Source of the DNA: an uncultured Oscillospiraceae bacterium
Lineage (GTDB): Bacteria; Bacillota; Clostridia; Oscillospirales; Acutalibacteraceae
Length of the DNA stretch: 32,127 nucleotides
NCBI GenBank assembly: GCA_900546265.1
Contig: URCA01000041.1
Coordinates: 1 to 32,127 of the forward strand
Direction of reading: 5' to 3'
In this document: positions 15,327-24,000 of the stretch, piece by piece
Position numbering within the stretch: position 1 is the first letter of the stretch
Layout: each line of letters opens with the position of its first letter
Notes under the pieces: generated by a model
Seen by the model: only the letters and a program-made list of their open reading frames with translations
What the model was told of the DNA's origin: nothing
The model's database searches: none
Program-made: the position numbers and the translations under genes

Positions 15327-16157
15327 TCAGGTTTTCGAAAACTTGTAGGCGCCGAAAGCCGCTCCCGCCAGCAGAACCAGCCCGATGGGCAGTTCCAGTG
15401 TCAGAGCCAGAGAATCCTTGGGGAAAACAGCCAGCAGCGACCCCACCACCAGGCCGAGAATGGCGAAATAGGTGGCCTGCGGCTGCTTGCGGATCAGGAC
15501 ATCCACCAGCTTGGAGCCAAAAATCAGACCGACGATGCAGCCGAGCCCCACCGGAATCAGCATCCCGACACAGTGCCAAGTCACGCCGTCGATAGGCCAG
15601 GTAAACACGCCGGAGATGGAGGTGAGCACCGTGGTGTACACGCCCAAAACGAGCATGACGAAGGAGCCGCTGATGCCGGGCAGAATCATGGCAAAGGTAC
15701 TGATAGCCGACGCGCCGAACAAAATCAGCAGATTTAATGGGGTCAGCGCCAGTACCGCGTTCGATTCAGCGGGCTTGAGCAGCGCGATGACCACCATGAC
15801 CACCAGCGCCACCAGGAAGGAAACCATTCCCTTGGCCTCCATTTTCTCGCCCCTGGCCCGCTGGAAAATCATCGGAATACTGCCGAGAATCAGCCCCATA
15901 AAGGTAAAATTGGTGGCCATGGGATAATTCCCGAGCAAGAACTCGATGGCCTTGCTGAACAAGACGATCCCCACGGCCGCGCCGATGCCCAGCGGAATGA
16001 TGAAGGGCAAATTCTTTTTTACATTTTTCAGGCTCAGCGTCTCGATGAGGCGATCGTATATCTTCAGGATCACCGCCATGGTGCCGCCGCTGACGCCGGG
16101 GATAATGTTGGCCACCCCGACGATCGCGCCGAATATCACAAACTTAACCATGTCCAT
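15327..16157 (-). CDS. DUF368 (PopT-like) polyprenyl-phosphate transporter
   Basis: The 276-aa integral membrane protein has about eight helices and the DUF368 hallmarks: VGVANIIPGVSGGTMAVIL at residues 14-32 and a second repeat-like motif FAMILPGISGSFVMLVLGVY near 155-174. DUF368 proteins (PopT) and DedA proteins (UptA) have been reported as translocases that return undecaprenyl phosphate to the cytoplasmic face. The paired PG(V/I)SG motifs suggest an internal two-fold repeat. The ATG at 16157 has GGGAGAG seven bases upstream. It follows a two-TM protein by 49 bp and a NAGPA-domain gene, a likely operon. Assignment to the family is firm; transport of undecaprenyl phosphate by this protein is inferred from relatives. 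Confidence 0.9.
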   Translation of the reverse strand: MDMVKFVIFGAIVGVANIIPGVSGGTMAVILKIYDRLIETLSLKNVKKNLPFIIPLGIGAAVGIVLFSKAIEFLLGNYPMATNFTFMGLILGSIPMIFQRARGEKMEAKGMVSFLVALVVMVVIALLKPAESNAVLALTPLNLLILFGASAISTFAMILPGISGSFVMLVLGVYTTVLTSISGVFTWPIDGVTWHCVGMLIPVGLGCIVGLIFGSKLVDVLIRKQPQATYFAILGLVVGSLLAVFPKDSLALTLELPIGLVLLAGAAFGAYKFSKT

Positions 16158-16206
16158 TCCGTCACTCTCCCAGACTTCCTTTTAGGGTTTCCCAGTGCCC
16201 GCCGCC

Positions 16207-16455
16207 TTATTCCTCCGTCCGGCCGTCTCGGCGCGTCTCCCGCTCCTGCCGGGCGCGGAACTGCTTGCGGTTCTGATGGATCACGAAGCAAGAGTTGGCA
16301 ATGGATACCAAGGCAAACAGCAGCAGCAACGCCTTGGAAATATCGTTATTGATAAAATTCATGGCGCCGTTGAATTTGTCCACGATAAAAAAGGTGATGA
16401 ACATCAGCGCCAGAATGATGCCCGCATGGGGCAGCAGCTTTCGAAAAATCCGCAT
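16207..16455 (-). CDS. Small two-TM membrane protein, unknown function
   Basis: The 82-aa protein starts MRIFRKLLPHAGIILALMFI, with one helix at about 9-26 and a second at about 42-60. An Arg/Glu-rich cytoplasmic-looking tail follows (about 62-82). The ATG at 16455 has a strong RBS (GGGGAGGAG, five bases upstream). It lies 17 bp after the NAGPA-domain gene and 49 bp before the DUF368 gene, so the three are probably co-transcribed. I do not recognise a family; a membrane partner of either neighbour is a guess from position. Confidence 0.8.
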   Translation of the reverse strand: MRIFRKLLPHAGIILALMFITFFIVDKFNGAMNFINNDISKALLLLFALVSIANSCFVIHQNRKQFRARQERETRRDGRTEE

Positions 16456-16472
16456 GGATGCTCCTCCCCTCT

Positions 16473-17480
16473 CTATTCGAGCTCCGCGACATAAAACATG
16501 TCGCTGTTGGAACGCCCGCCGTTGGCGGGCTGGTTGTATACCTCGCCCATAAAGGTCATCACCGACGATTGCCCGCCGTCGAAATTGTACGCGGCTTTGC
16601 AGCCGAGAGATTCGAACAGCTGCGAGAGCTGCACCATGGACATTCCCTTGGAATACCCGGCCTGCCGTCCCTCCACCAGCACCGTGCAGTAATGACCGGG
16701 CTCGTAATAGCCGATGGCCGAGCGGGGATTGGCCCCCTTGACGGTGGAAACGAAATCCTCGCTGGTGGCAAAAGCCTTGCCGTTCTTGTCCAGCAGCTGC
16801 GGTCCAAAGCTCCATATCTGATAAGCGCCCCGCTGCTTGGCCGCTTCCATATCCAGCTCTTCGGCGGCGTAAGTTTCCATCACCCCGTCGCTGTAAAGCA
16901 CACACGCATCCTCGAACGGCGATTCCCGATACAGGATGCCGTTGCGCACCACCGGGCCTATGGTGCGGTTGCCGTAGTAATCGCCATTGATGGCCACGAT
17001 GGCGTTCAGCCTCTGGCTCATGGATTGTACGCTCTCGCGCAGCCCCTGGCCGAACTTATCCTTCGCCAGACCGGCGCGCAGATTGTCGATGCTGTTCACA
17101 TAAATGTCGGTGACAAAATAAACAACGCCGTTTTCCTCCACCCGCTGAATCTCCACGGACACATCCTTGCTGCGGTAGCTGTTTGCCGTTTTCACCACCG
17201 TGTCGGAGAACTTATCCGGCCATTTGGCGGCCCAGCCCGTGGGGGAAGGCGGCTGGGTGGCATCGGTGGAGGACGGGGATGAGGAGGCGCCGGCTCCGTC
17301 CGAAACGGGCGGACGGCTGATCGGGGTCCCCTGGAAGTCGCTCACCCGCGGCAGTACATGGTGAAACAGGGAAAATATACACAGGCAGGCGCCGGCGGCC
17401 ACCACGTCGATGAGCGCGACCACCGGGACCGGCAGCAGTTTTCTGGTTCTTTTTTTATGAGAAGGAGGAGTATGTCGCAT
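16473..17480 (-). CDS. NAGPA-domain (phosphodiester glycosidase) membrane-anchored protein
   Basis: The 335-aa protein has a basic N-terminus, one membrane helix (about 16-41) and a Ser/Pro-rich linker (about 50-80). The outer domain resembles NAGPA, the fold of the enzyme that removes GlcNAc from phosphodiester-linked glycans. Visible family segments are VAINGDYYGNRTIGPVVRNG near 165, the PRSAIGYYEPGHYCTVLVEG segment near 250 and the end AYNFDGGQSSVMTFMGEVYN with the conserved Asp-Gly-Gly. In bacteria such proteins are often labelled exopolysaccharide biosynthesis. Orientation implies an extracellular active site acting on wall or capsule polymers; the substrate is unknown. The ATG at 17480 has AAAGGG six bases upstream. 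Confidence 0.88.
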   Translation of the reverse strand: MRHTPPSHKKRTRKLLPVPVVALIDVVAAGACLCIFSLFHHVLPRVSDFQGTPISRPPVSDGAGASSSPSSTDATQPPSPTGWAAKWPDKFSDTVVKTANSYRSKDVSVEIQRVEENGVVYFVTDIYVNSIDNLRAGLAKDKFGQGLRESVQSMSQRLNAIVAINGDYYGNRTIGPVVRNGILYRESPFEDACVLYSDGVMETYAAEELDMEAAKQRGAYQIWSFGPQLLDKNGKAFATSEDFVSTVKGANPRSAIGYYEPGHYCTVLVEGRQAGYSKGMSMVQLSQLFESLGCKAAYNFDGGQSSVMTFMGEVYNQPANGGRSNSDMFYVAELE

Positions 17481-17519
17481 AGAAAACCCTTTCTGACATA
17501 AATCGACAATTTTACGTAT

Positions 17520-17549
17520 ATTTTAATCAGAATACCAGATGGATGTTAA
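17520..17549 (-). promoter_or_regulatory. Promoter of the NAGPA-small TM-DUF368 operon
   Basis: On the minus strand, TTAACA (17549-17544) and TAAAAT (17525-17520) are 18 bp apart, about 39 bp before the ATG. Confidence 0.5.
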
Positions 17550-17572
17550 GAAACGATGAACGGGAAAAAGAA

Positions 17573-17602
17573 TTGACAGCCCGACGGCTTTGGGGTTACA
17601 AT
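17573..17602 (+). promoter_or_regulatory. sigma-A-like promoter of the DUF815 operon
   Basis: A perfect TTGACA (17573-17578) and TACAAT (17597-17602) are 18 bp apart, 60 bp before the ATG at 17663. It is divergent from the NAGPA promoter. Confidence 0.72.
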
Positions 17603-17662
17603 AGCAGGGATTTCCCCGCTGGAAAAAGCTTGCTCTGCTTATTATGATAGGAGTCTTGGTTG

Positions 17663-18925
17663 ATGTCAATACCTTCTTTAAAATCCCCCGAGGATCTGAG
17701 GCGTCTGCGGCTGGAGCTGCTGGGCGTCTCAGTCTATCGAAAAGTGCTCGTCCAACCGGTATCCGCCGCGCTGCTGAAGCTGATGGAAGCGGCGGTCGGA
17801 GAAGATCCCGCTAAGCTTTGCGAGAGCTGGGGCGCCTTGTGCTCCACGCTGGCGCAGACCGGGCGGCTGGACAGCCTTCCCGCCGCCGTGGCCGAGGAGG
17901 TGCTGCGGGACGATAACGCCTTTTCCGCCGCGCTTTCCGCGGGTGAGGCAGCGGCTCCTTTGCTGGAAGCGGCGGCCCTGCGGGATCTGCGCGTCCTGTA
18001 CCGCGCCGTCCAGGTGACGGCGGAGGAACTCGCGTCCATTTTGGAAGAACCGGCAATCGCTTCCCTGCCGCGCTGGGGCTCGGCGCCGGCCCCCGCCCCC
18101 ATGGAGCGGCCCTGGGGCGGCTCGCCCGAGACGCTTGCCGCCTATCACAAAGCCCACGGCTGCGGCCGGTTCGTCAGCCATATCGCTTTTCTCTGGCGGG
18201 ACGGCGCTTTGCTGCCAGTGGAGCACCCGGATCCCATCCGCCTGTCGCAGCTGAAAAGCTACGAATACCAGCGGCAAATCGCAGTGGACAATACCCTGGC
18301 TTTCCTCAACGGATTCGAGGCCAACAACATGCTGCTGTACGGCGATCGGGGCACCGGCAAATCCTCCACCGTCAAGGCCCTGCTCAACGAATACGCCCCT
18401 ATGGGCCTGCGCATGATCGAGGTGCCCAAGGAGTACCTGCGCCAGCTGCCCGATTTGACAGGCTATCTGTCGGGGCTGCCCATGAAGTTCATCATTTTCA
18501 TCGACGACCTGTCTTTTTCCAGAGACGACGATAACTTCGGCGCCTTGAAGGCTGTGCTGGAAGGCGGGCTGGCCTCCCGGCCTGAAAACGTCATTCTCTA
18601 CGCCACCTCCAACCGCCGCCATCTGCTGCGGGAAACCTTCGCCGATCGGGACGGGGACGAGGTGCATCACGCCGACACCGTGCAGGAATCGGTCTCCCTG
18701 TCCGATCGTTTCGGCATCAGCCTGACCTTTCTGCTGCCGGATAAGCAGCGCTTTCTGGATATCGTGGCGCAGATGGCGGAGGATCGGGGCCTGCAGGTGG
18801 AGCGGCAGACGCTACTCGACGCCGCGGAACGCTGGGCGCTGGAGCGTGGGGCCCGTACGCCCCGCTATGCCCGGCAATTCATCGCCGACGCCCAGGCCAG
18901 GCTGGCCCGGGGCGGCTCTTTATAA
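17663..18925 (+). CDS. DUF815 family AAA ATPase
   Basis: The 420-aa protein has an N-terminal helical, Ala/Leu/Glu-rich region (about 1-190) and a C-terminal AAA-type ATPase domain. Walker A is LLYGDRGTGKSST with the key Lys near 233. Walker B is KFIIFIDDLSF near 275. Sensor-like YATSNRRHL follows near 312 and an arginine-rich end (RTPRYARQFIADA) near 395. This matches DUF815, whose biological role is unknown; relatives are stand-alone ATPases in Firmicutes. The ATG at 17663 has AGGAG nine bases upstream; the TTG one codon earlier is less likely. A 110-aa protein follows by 17 bp and a deacetylase by a further 20 bp, forming a probable operon. Confidence 0.9.
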   Translation: MSIPSLKSPEDLRRLRLELLGVSVYRKVLVQPVSAALLKLMEAAVGEDPAKLCESWGALCSTLAQTGRLDSLPAAVAEEVLRDDNAFSAALSAGEAAAPLLEAAALRDLRVLYRAVQVTAEELASILEEPAIASLPRWGSAPAPAPMERPWGGSPETLAAYHKAHGCGRFVSHIAFLWRDGALLPVEHPDPIRLSQLKSYEYQRQIAVDNTLAFLNGFEANNMLLYGDRGTGKSSTVKALLNEYAPMGLRMIEVPKEYLRQLPDLTGYLSGLPMKFIIFIDDLSFSRDDDNFGALKAVLEGGLASRPENVILYATSNRRHLLRETFADRDGDEVHHADTVQESVSLSDRFGISLTFLLPDKQRFLDIVAQMAEDRGLQVERQTLLDAAERWALERGARTPRYARQFIADAQARLARGGSL

Positions 18926-18942
18926 AGAAAGGCGGCGCGCAT

Positions 18943-19275
18943 ATGGGGCTGTTCTCCCGCAGGAAACAAAAGCAGCTGGACACCAACACCGAGCTTCTGG
19001 CCAAAATTGACGGGCGCATTATCCGCTATGTAACCTGCCGCGGTATCGACGAAAACGGCAACCCGATGGAAACCGTCCTGGGCAAGGAAGGGCGGATCAA
19101 TACCCTGCACGATCGCATCGTTATTTCCTGCAGTGGCACGGAGGTGTTCCGCTGCGACACAGCGCTGGCCAAGTGCGGCGAGCTGATGAGCCTGGAGGGC
19201 GTAGTCGTCACTGGGCCCAATCAGGTGACCGGGCGGACGGAGTCCGTGGTGGCGTATTACAAATATTATCGATAA
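18943..19275 (+). CDS. Conserved-looking hypothetical protein, 110 aa
   Basis: I do not recognise a family. The protein begins with a basic stretch (MGLFSRRKQKQLD), then a mixed alpha/beta-looking region with strand-like segments (RIIRYVTCRG, DRIVISCSGTEVFRC, LEGVVVTG) and a tyrosine-rich end (VVAYYKYYR). No signal peptide or membrane helix is seen. Three cysteines lie at about 51-80 but in no known metal motif. GAAAGG lies ten bases before the ATG. Tight spacing with the DUF815 ATPase and the deacetylase suggests co-expression. Codon use matches its neighbours, so it is likely a real gene. Confidence 0.8.
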   Translation: MGLFSRRKQKQLDTNTELLAKIDGRIIRYVTCRGIDENGNPMETVLGKEGRINTLHDRIVISCSGTEVFRCDTALAKCGELMSLEGVVVTGPNQVTGRTESVVAYYKYYR

Positions 19276-19295
19276 GCGAAGAATGGAGCGATATT

Positions 19296-20120
19296 ATGCC
19301 TATTGTTTTCCCCGGCTTTCGAACCAAAGCGCTGACTTTCAGCTACGACGACGGCACGCTGCAGGATCGCCGCTTGGCGGCGCTTTTCCGAAAATATGGG
19401 TTAAAGGCCACCTTCAATTTGAATTCCGGCGCCTTCGACGAGGTACAGCATGGCAGCCACGGCGGCTTTTCCGTCAATTTTTCTCGGGTGCACGCGGGGG
19501 AGGTGCGGGATCTTTACGCCTCCTTTGAAGTGGCGTCCCACACGCTGACTCACCCCATCCTGACGGACATTCCCGACGAGGAGATCCGCCGGCAGGTTCG
19601 GGAGGATATAGCGGCGATCAGCCGACTGACAAAAAAGCCGGTCACCGGCTTTGCCTATCCCTGCGGCGCGTATAACGAGCATGTGATGGATCTGCTGCAG
19701 GAAATGGGGATTCGATACGCCCGCACGGTGGAAGACCACCACACTTTCGCTCTGCCGGAAAATTTTCTCGCTTGGCATCCCACTTGTCACGATCATGACG
19801 AAGCCGCCATGCCGCTGGCCGACACCTTTGTGAACAGCACGGATGAAGAGCTTCGCCTGTTCTACATTTGGGGCCACTCCTTCGAACTGGATAAGGATGA
19901 TATGGATCGCTGGCAGGCCATGGAAAAGCTCTGCGCTTTCCTGGCAGAAAGAGAGGACATCTGGTACGCCACCAACGGCGAAATTTGCGAATACGTCACC
20001 GCCATGCGCAGCGTGACGCCTAAAAACGGGCAGCTCTTCAACACCAGCTCACAGCCTCTGTATATTCGTCGGAACGGCGCGGACGTGCTTCTCCAGCCGG
20101 GTGATCGAATAGAGCTATAA
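19296..20120 (+). CDS. Polysaccharide deacetylase (NodB-type), no signal peptide
   Basis: The 274-aa protein belongs to the carbohydrate esterase 4 / NodB fold. Motif 1 is TFSYDDG with the Asp pair at 18-19, motif 2 is SHTLTH with metal-binding His82 and His86, and motif 3 is the aromatic/Pro segment FAYPCGAYNEH near 128-138. The usual Arg of motif 3 is not seen. The late His motif is WGHSFEL near 197. A small C-terminal extension (about 230-274) follows. No signal peptide or membrane helix is present, so it appears cytoplasmic, unlike peptidoglycan deacetylases. Substrate is unknown. The ATG at 19296 has GGAG seven bases upstream. It is third in the DUF815 operon and is closed by a strong terminator. 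Confidence 0.88.
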   Translation: MPIVFPGFRTKALTFSYDDGTLQDRRLAALFRKYGLKATFNLNSGAFDEVQHGSHGGFSVNFSRVHAGEVRDLYASFEVASHTLTHPILTDIPDEEIRRQVREDIAAISRLTKKPVTGFAYPCGAYNEHVMDLLQEMGIRYARTVEDHHTFALPENFLAWHPTCHDHDEAAMPLADTFVNSTDEELRLFYIWGHSFELDKDDMDRWQAMEKLCAFLAEREDIWYATNGEICEYVTAMRSVTPKNGQLFNTSSQPLYIRRNGADVLLQPGDRIEL

Positions 20121-20140
20121 CATTAGATGCTTACGGGATC

Positions 20141-20175
20141 AAAAAAGTTGCCGGAAAAATCCGGCAACTTTTTTT
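20141..20175. terminator. Bidirectional terminator
   Basis: AAAAAAGTTGCCGG pairs perfectly with CCGGCAACTTTTTT around a 6-nt loop. The A and T tracts allow it to end both the deacetylase (plus) and the ChrB-N-domain gene (minus). Confidence 0.95.
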
Positions 20176-20188
20176 ACCTCCATATCCC

Positions 20189-20848
20189 TTAGAACAAAAA
20201 CACCGGCATATCGGCCCGGCGAGAGTCGGGCTGCGGCGTCTCTTCCTCCGCCTGGGGTTGAGCGGGCTTCGCCGGCCGAGGTACCGGGGAAGGTTTGGGC
20301 ATCGGACGCACTTGGGAGGCCGGCCGCGCCGGGCGGGAAGCCGGCGGCTTCACCGTTTCCGGGGAAAGGCGCGTCTCCACCGCGGCAATGGCCGCCTCGG
20401 CCTCTTCCCCGCCCGCGGCTCCGAAAAAATCGTGGGCGGCGGCGACCGCTAAGCGGCGGCGAAGGCGGCGGCATTCCAGCGCGTAGCGTGCCGCGTCCGG
20501 CGGGGCTGTCTCCTGCCTTTCTTCCCAATTCAGCTGGGCCAGCAGCCGCCTGGCATCGGCCGTGATTTCTCCATATTCTTCTTCCCTGGCGGCCTGAATC
20601 GCGCCAAGCATGGTCTGTTCGTCCGCTTCGCTGTCGTAAGCCATGGATAAAAGCGCGGCGGTGCCGCCGCTGGCCAGCACACGCTCCCGAATGGCCAGCA
20701 GCGCCTCCCGCAACCCCTCCCGCTGGGGGACGACCGCGACAGCCGGCTGAAGATACACCGCCCCCAATTCTTTGAGCGCCTTCCATACCGCCACCCGATA
20801 GCGGGACGGGTTGGCCGGGATGCTGTAGCTGAGTGCCCAAAATTTCAT
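20189..20848 (-). CDS. ChrB N-terminal-domain-like protein with Pro-rich tail
   Basis: The first 70 residues (opening MKFWALSYSIPANPSRYRVA, then VWKALKELGAVYLQPAVAVV) resemble the ChrB N-terminal domain, found in chromate-resistance regulators and in stand-alone proteins. A helical, Ala/Glu/Arg-rich middle (about 75-165) and a low-complexity Pro/Ala/Arg tail (about 168-219) follow, unlike classic ChrB. No chrA chromate transporter is nearby, so a role in chromate resistance is not supported. The ATG at 20848 has GGAAGGA five bases upstream; upstream in-frame starts lack an RBS. The gene is divergent from addB and has its own promoter. Function unknown. Confidence 0.72.
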   Translation of the reverse strand: MKFWALSYSIPANPSRYRVAVWKALKELGAVYLQPAVAVVPQREGLREALLAIRERVLASGGTAALLSMAYDSEADEQTMLGAIQAAREEEYGEITADARRLLAQLNWEERQETAPPDAARYALECRRLRRRLAVAAAHDFFGAAGGEEAEAAIAAVETRLSPETVKPPASRPARPASQVRPMPKPSPVPRPAKPAQPQAEEETPQPDSRRADMPVFLF

Positions 20849-20898
20849 GGGGATCCTTCCTTTCATAACGGGAAAGCCTGTTCGTATTAACACCGGTT

Positions 20899-20927
20899 AT
20901 TTTACCATTTTTTCCGGTGCAAGTCAA
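20899..20927 (-). promoter_or_regulatory. sigma-A-like promoter of the ChrB-N-domain gene
   Basis: On the minus strand, TTGACT (20927-20922) and TAAAAT (20904-20899) are separated by 17 bp, 50 bp upstream of the ATG. Confidence 0.65.
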
Positions 20928-20965
20928 TGTGCGGACACCCGCTTTTCTTTTGTCGGAAAATAAGG

Positions 20966-20971
20966 TATACT
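20966..20971 (+). promoter_or_regulatory. Probable -10 box of addBA
   Basis: TATACT lies 31 bp before the addB ATG. The -35 region 17 bp upstream is T-rich (TTTTCT) but not a good match, so only the -10 box is called. Confidence 0.4.
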
Positions 20972-21002
20972 GATAGGGTTATCAACGAAGGGAGGGATAG
21001 TC

Positions 21003-24000
21003 ATGCTGCAGCTGCTTCTGGGACGATCCGGCACGGGAAAGACCAGGCGGGTGCTCGAGGAACTGACGCACCTGGCGCGGCAGCAGGACGCTCCCACCCT
21101 CGTGCTGCTGGTGCCCGAGCAGTTTTCCTTTGAAAGCGAGCGCACCCTGCTGGAAGCGCTGGGGCCCCGGCTGGCCGGACGCATCCGGGTGCTCAGCTTC
21201 ACCCGCCTGGCGGAGACCGTTTTCCGGGAGGTGGGCGGTCTGGCAGGGCGGCAGATGGACGACGCCACCCGCGCCCTGTTGATGAGCCAGGCGCTGGAGC
21301 AGGTTTCGGAGCAGCTGGTGCTCTACCGGCGGCAGGCGGCTTCTCCCGACTATATCCAATCGGTGCTGTCCCTGCTGTCCGAATGCAAGCAGTGCGCCAT
21401 CACGCCCCATCAGCTGGAGGAGGTTTCCGCCGGCCTGGACGGCACCCTGCAAAAAAAGACGGCCGAGCTGGCCTTGATTCTAGACGCCTACGAAGCGCTG
21501 GCCGCGCAGAGCCACCTCGACCCGCTGGACAGCCTGACGCTGCTGGCCGACCGTCTGCCCGAAAGCCGCCTGCTGGACGGGGCGCTGGTCTATGTGGATT
21601 CCTTCAAGGGGTTCACCGGGCAGGAGCTGCGGGTGCTGGGCGGCGTGATGTCCAAGGCGGCGCGCACCACGGTGGCTCTCTGCGCCGACGGCATCGAGGA
21701 TTCCTCCGGCGGCTACGGCCTCTTCTCGCCGGTCATCCGCACGGCCTCCCGCCTGCGCAGCCTGGCCTATGAACGGGGCGTTCCGGTGGCCAAGCCCATC
21801 CTTCTTACCGAAAACCGGAGGGCCCGCAGCGAGGCCCTTCGCCTGTTGGAGGAGGGGGCTTTCGCCCCCCGTCCCCGCACGAGCGAGGAGCCCGCCAACG
21901 CGGTGACGATCGTTCCCTGCGGCGACATCTATGAAGAATGCGCCTGGACAGCCCGGCGGATTCGCCGCCTCCTTCGGGAGGACGGGCTGCGCTGCCGGGA
22001 CATCGCCGTGGTGGCCCGCAATCTGCCAGCCTATGAGGGGCTGCTGGACGTGGCGCTGGAAGAGGCCGGTATTCCCTATTACATGGACAAGCGGGAGGAC
22101 ATTCTCACCGATCCCCTCATCACCCTGGTACTGTCCGCCCTGCGGGCGGCGGTGGACGGCTGGGATACGGAGGATCTCCTGCGCCTGATGAAAACCGGCC
22201 TGTTGCCCGGTTTTACCGCCGATCGGATAGCGGTATTGGAAAACTATCTGTACATGTGGCGTATCCGGGGAAACAAATGGAAACAGCCCTGGGACTGGAA
22301 CCCCCTCGGGCTGTCGGTGCGCCAGGACGAAGCCTCGCAGCAGCTGCTAGCCGAACTCAACGCCTGGCGGAAGGAAATCGCCGCCCCGCTGGAACGGCTG
22401 CAGGCCGATTTGTGCGGCTCCGAAAAACCCACCGGCCGCCGGTTCGCCGGGGCGGTATACCGCTATCTGCAGGCCGTCCGCGCGGACGAAGCGGTGCGCG
22501 GACAGGTAACGCGGCTGGAGGAAGCGGGGGAACACGCGCTGGCCGAACGCGCCGCCCGGCTGTGGGATGTGCTGATGGAACTGCTGGATCGCTTCGCCGC
22601 GGCGCTGGCCGATATTCGTCTGTCGCCCAACCGCCATCTGGAGCTGTTTCGCCTGGTGGCCGGCGTGACCGACCTTGGCTCCATTCCTCAAAGCCTGGAC
22701 GCGGTGCAGGTGGGCTGCGCCGATCGGATGCGGTTTTCCGCGCCCGCCGTCGTCTTCATTCTCGGCGCCAACGAAGGGGTCTTCCCCGCCTACCCCGCCT
22801 CTTCCGGCATTCTCAGCGACAACGAACGCCGCCAGCTCATCGCGGCGGGGCTGCCTATGGCCGACGCGAGCGACTGGCAGGCCGTGGAGGAACGATTCTT
22901 CGCCTATACCGCCCTGTCCGCCCCCTCCGACCGGCTGTTTATCAGTTTTTTGCAGGGCAACGCGGCCGGGGAAAGCCTGACGCCCTCCTCCCTGGTGGAG
23001 CTGGTTGGGCGGATTCTTCCGCAGGCGCCGACGGCCAACGTCCGGGACGCCTCAGAGATGGAATCCGCCCCCGACGCCTTTACATATATGGCGGAGCGCA
23101 CCCTCCGCCCCACGCCGGAGTCGGCCGCCATCCGTCGGATTTTTGAGGAGCAGGAATCCTATCGGCCCCGTATCTCCGCCATGGAGCGGGCGGCGGCAGG
23201 GCGGCCGGCGGCCTTCGCGGATGAGCAGCTGGCCGCGCGGTTCTTCGGGGACGATATGCGTCTCAGCCCGTCCCGCGTGGAAAAATACCACCTCTGCCGT
23301 TTCGCCTATTTCTGCCAGTACGGCTTGAAGGCCAAGGTGAGGCGGCCCGCGGATTTGGACGCGGCGGAATTCGGCACCCTGGCCCATTATGTGATGGAAA
23401 CGCAGCTGCGGGCCTACGTGCGGGATAAAACGGATTACGCCGCCTTGAGCAAGGAACAGGTGACGGCGGACGCGGAACAGCGGGTGCGGGACTATGTGGA
23501 CGCGGTCATGGGCGGCACGGAAAACAAGCCCCAGCGTTTCGCCTGGCTGCTCACCCGCCTTATCCGCACCTGCGGCAGCCTGCTGTGGCAGGTGGTGCGC
23601 GAGCTGGCGCAGAGCCAGTTCGTGCCGGTGGCGTTCGAGCTTTCCATCGGCCGTCCGGAAGAGGAGGGCGGCGAGTATGTCAAGCCGCTGGTTCTCACCC
23701 TGCCCGACGGGGCCAGCATCCAAGTTCATGGGCAGGTGGATCGGGTGGATGTGTTTGAAAAAGACGGCGTCTCCTACGTCCGGGTGGTGGATTACAAGAC
23801 CGGCCACAAGGAGTTCCGCCTGTCGGAGGTGGTGGAGGGCATCAATCTCCAGATGCTGATCTACATCCTCTCGATTTGCCAGAACGGCGGCCCCCATATC
23901 GGGGACAAGCCCGCCGTTCCCCTGCGGGAAGACAGCCCTATCCAGCCGGCCGGCGTCCTCTATCTGCCGGCCAAGCTGCCGGTGGTCCGTGTGGGACGGG

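Noticed and set aside
16207..16905. Longer minus-strand frame (232 codons) reading through the small TM gene
   Set aside because: Its first two thirds overlap the NAGPA gene in another frame and are Arg/Gly-rich; a strong RBS places the true start at 16455.
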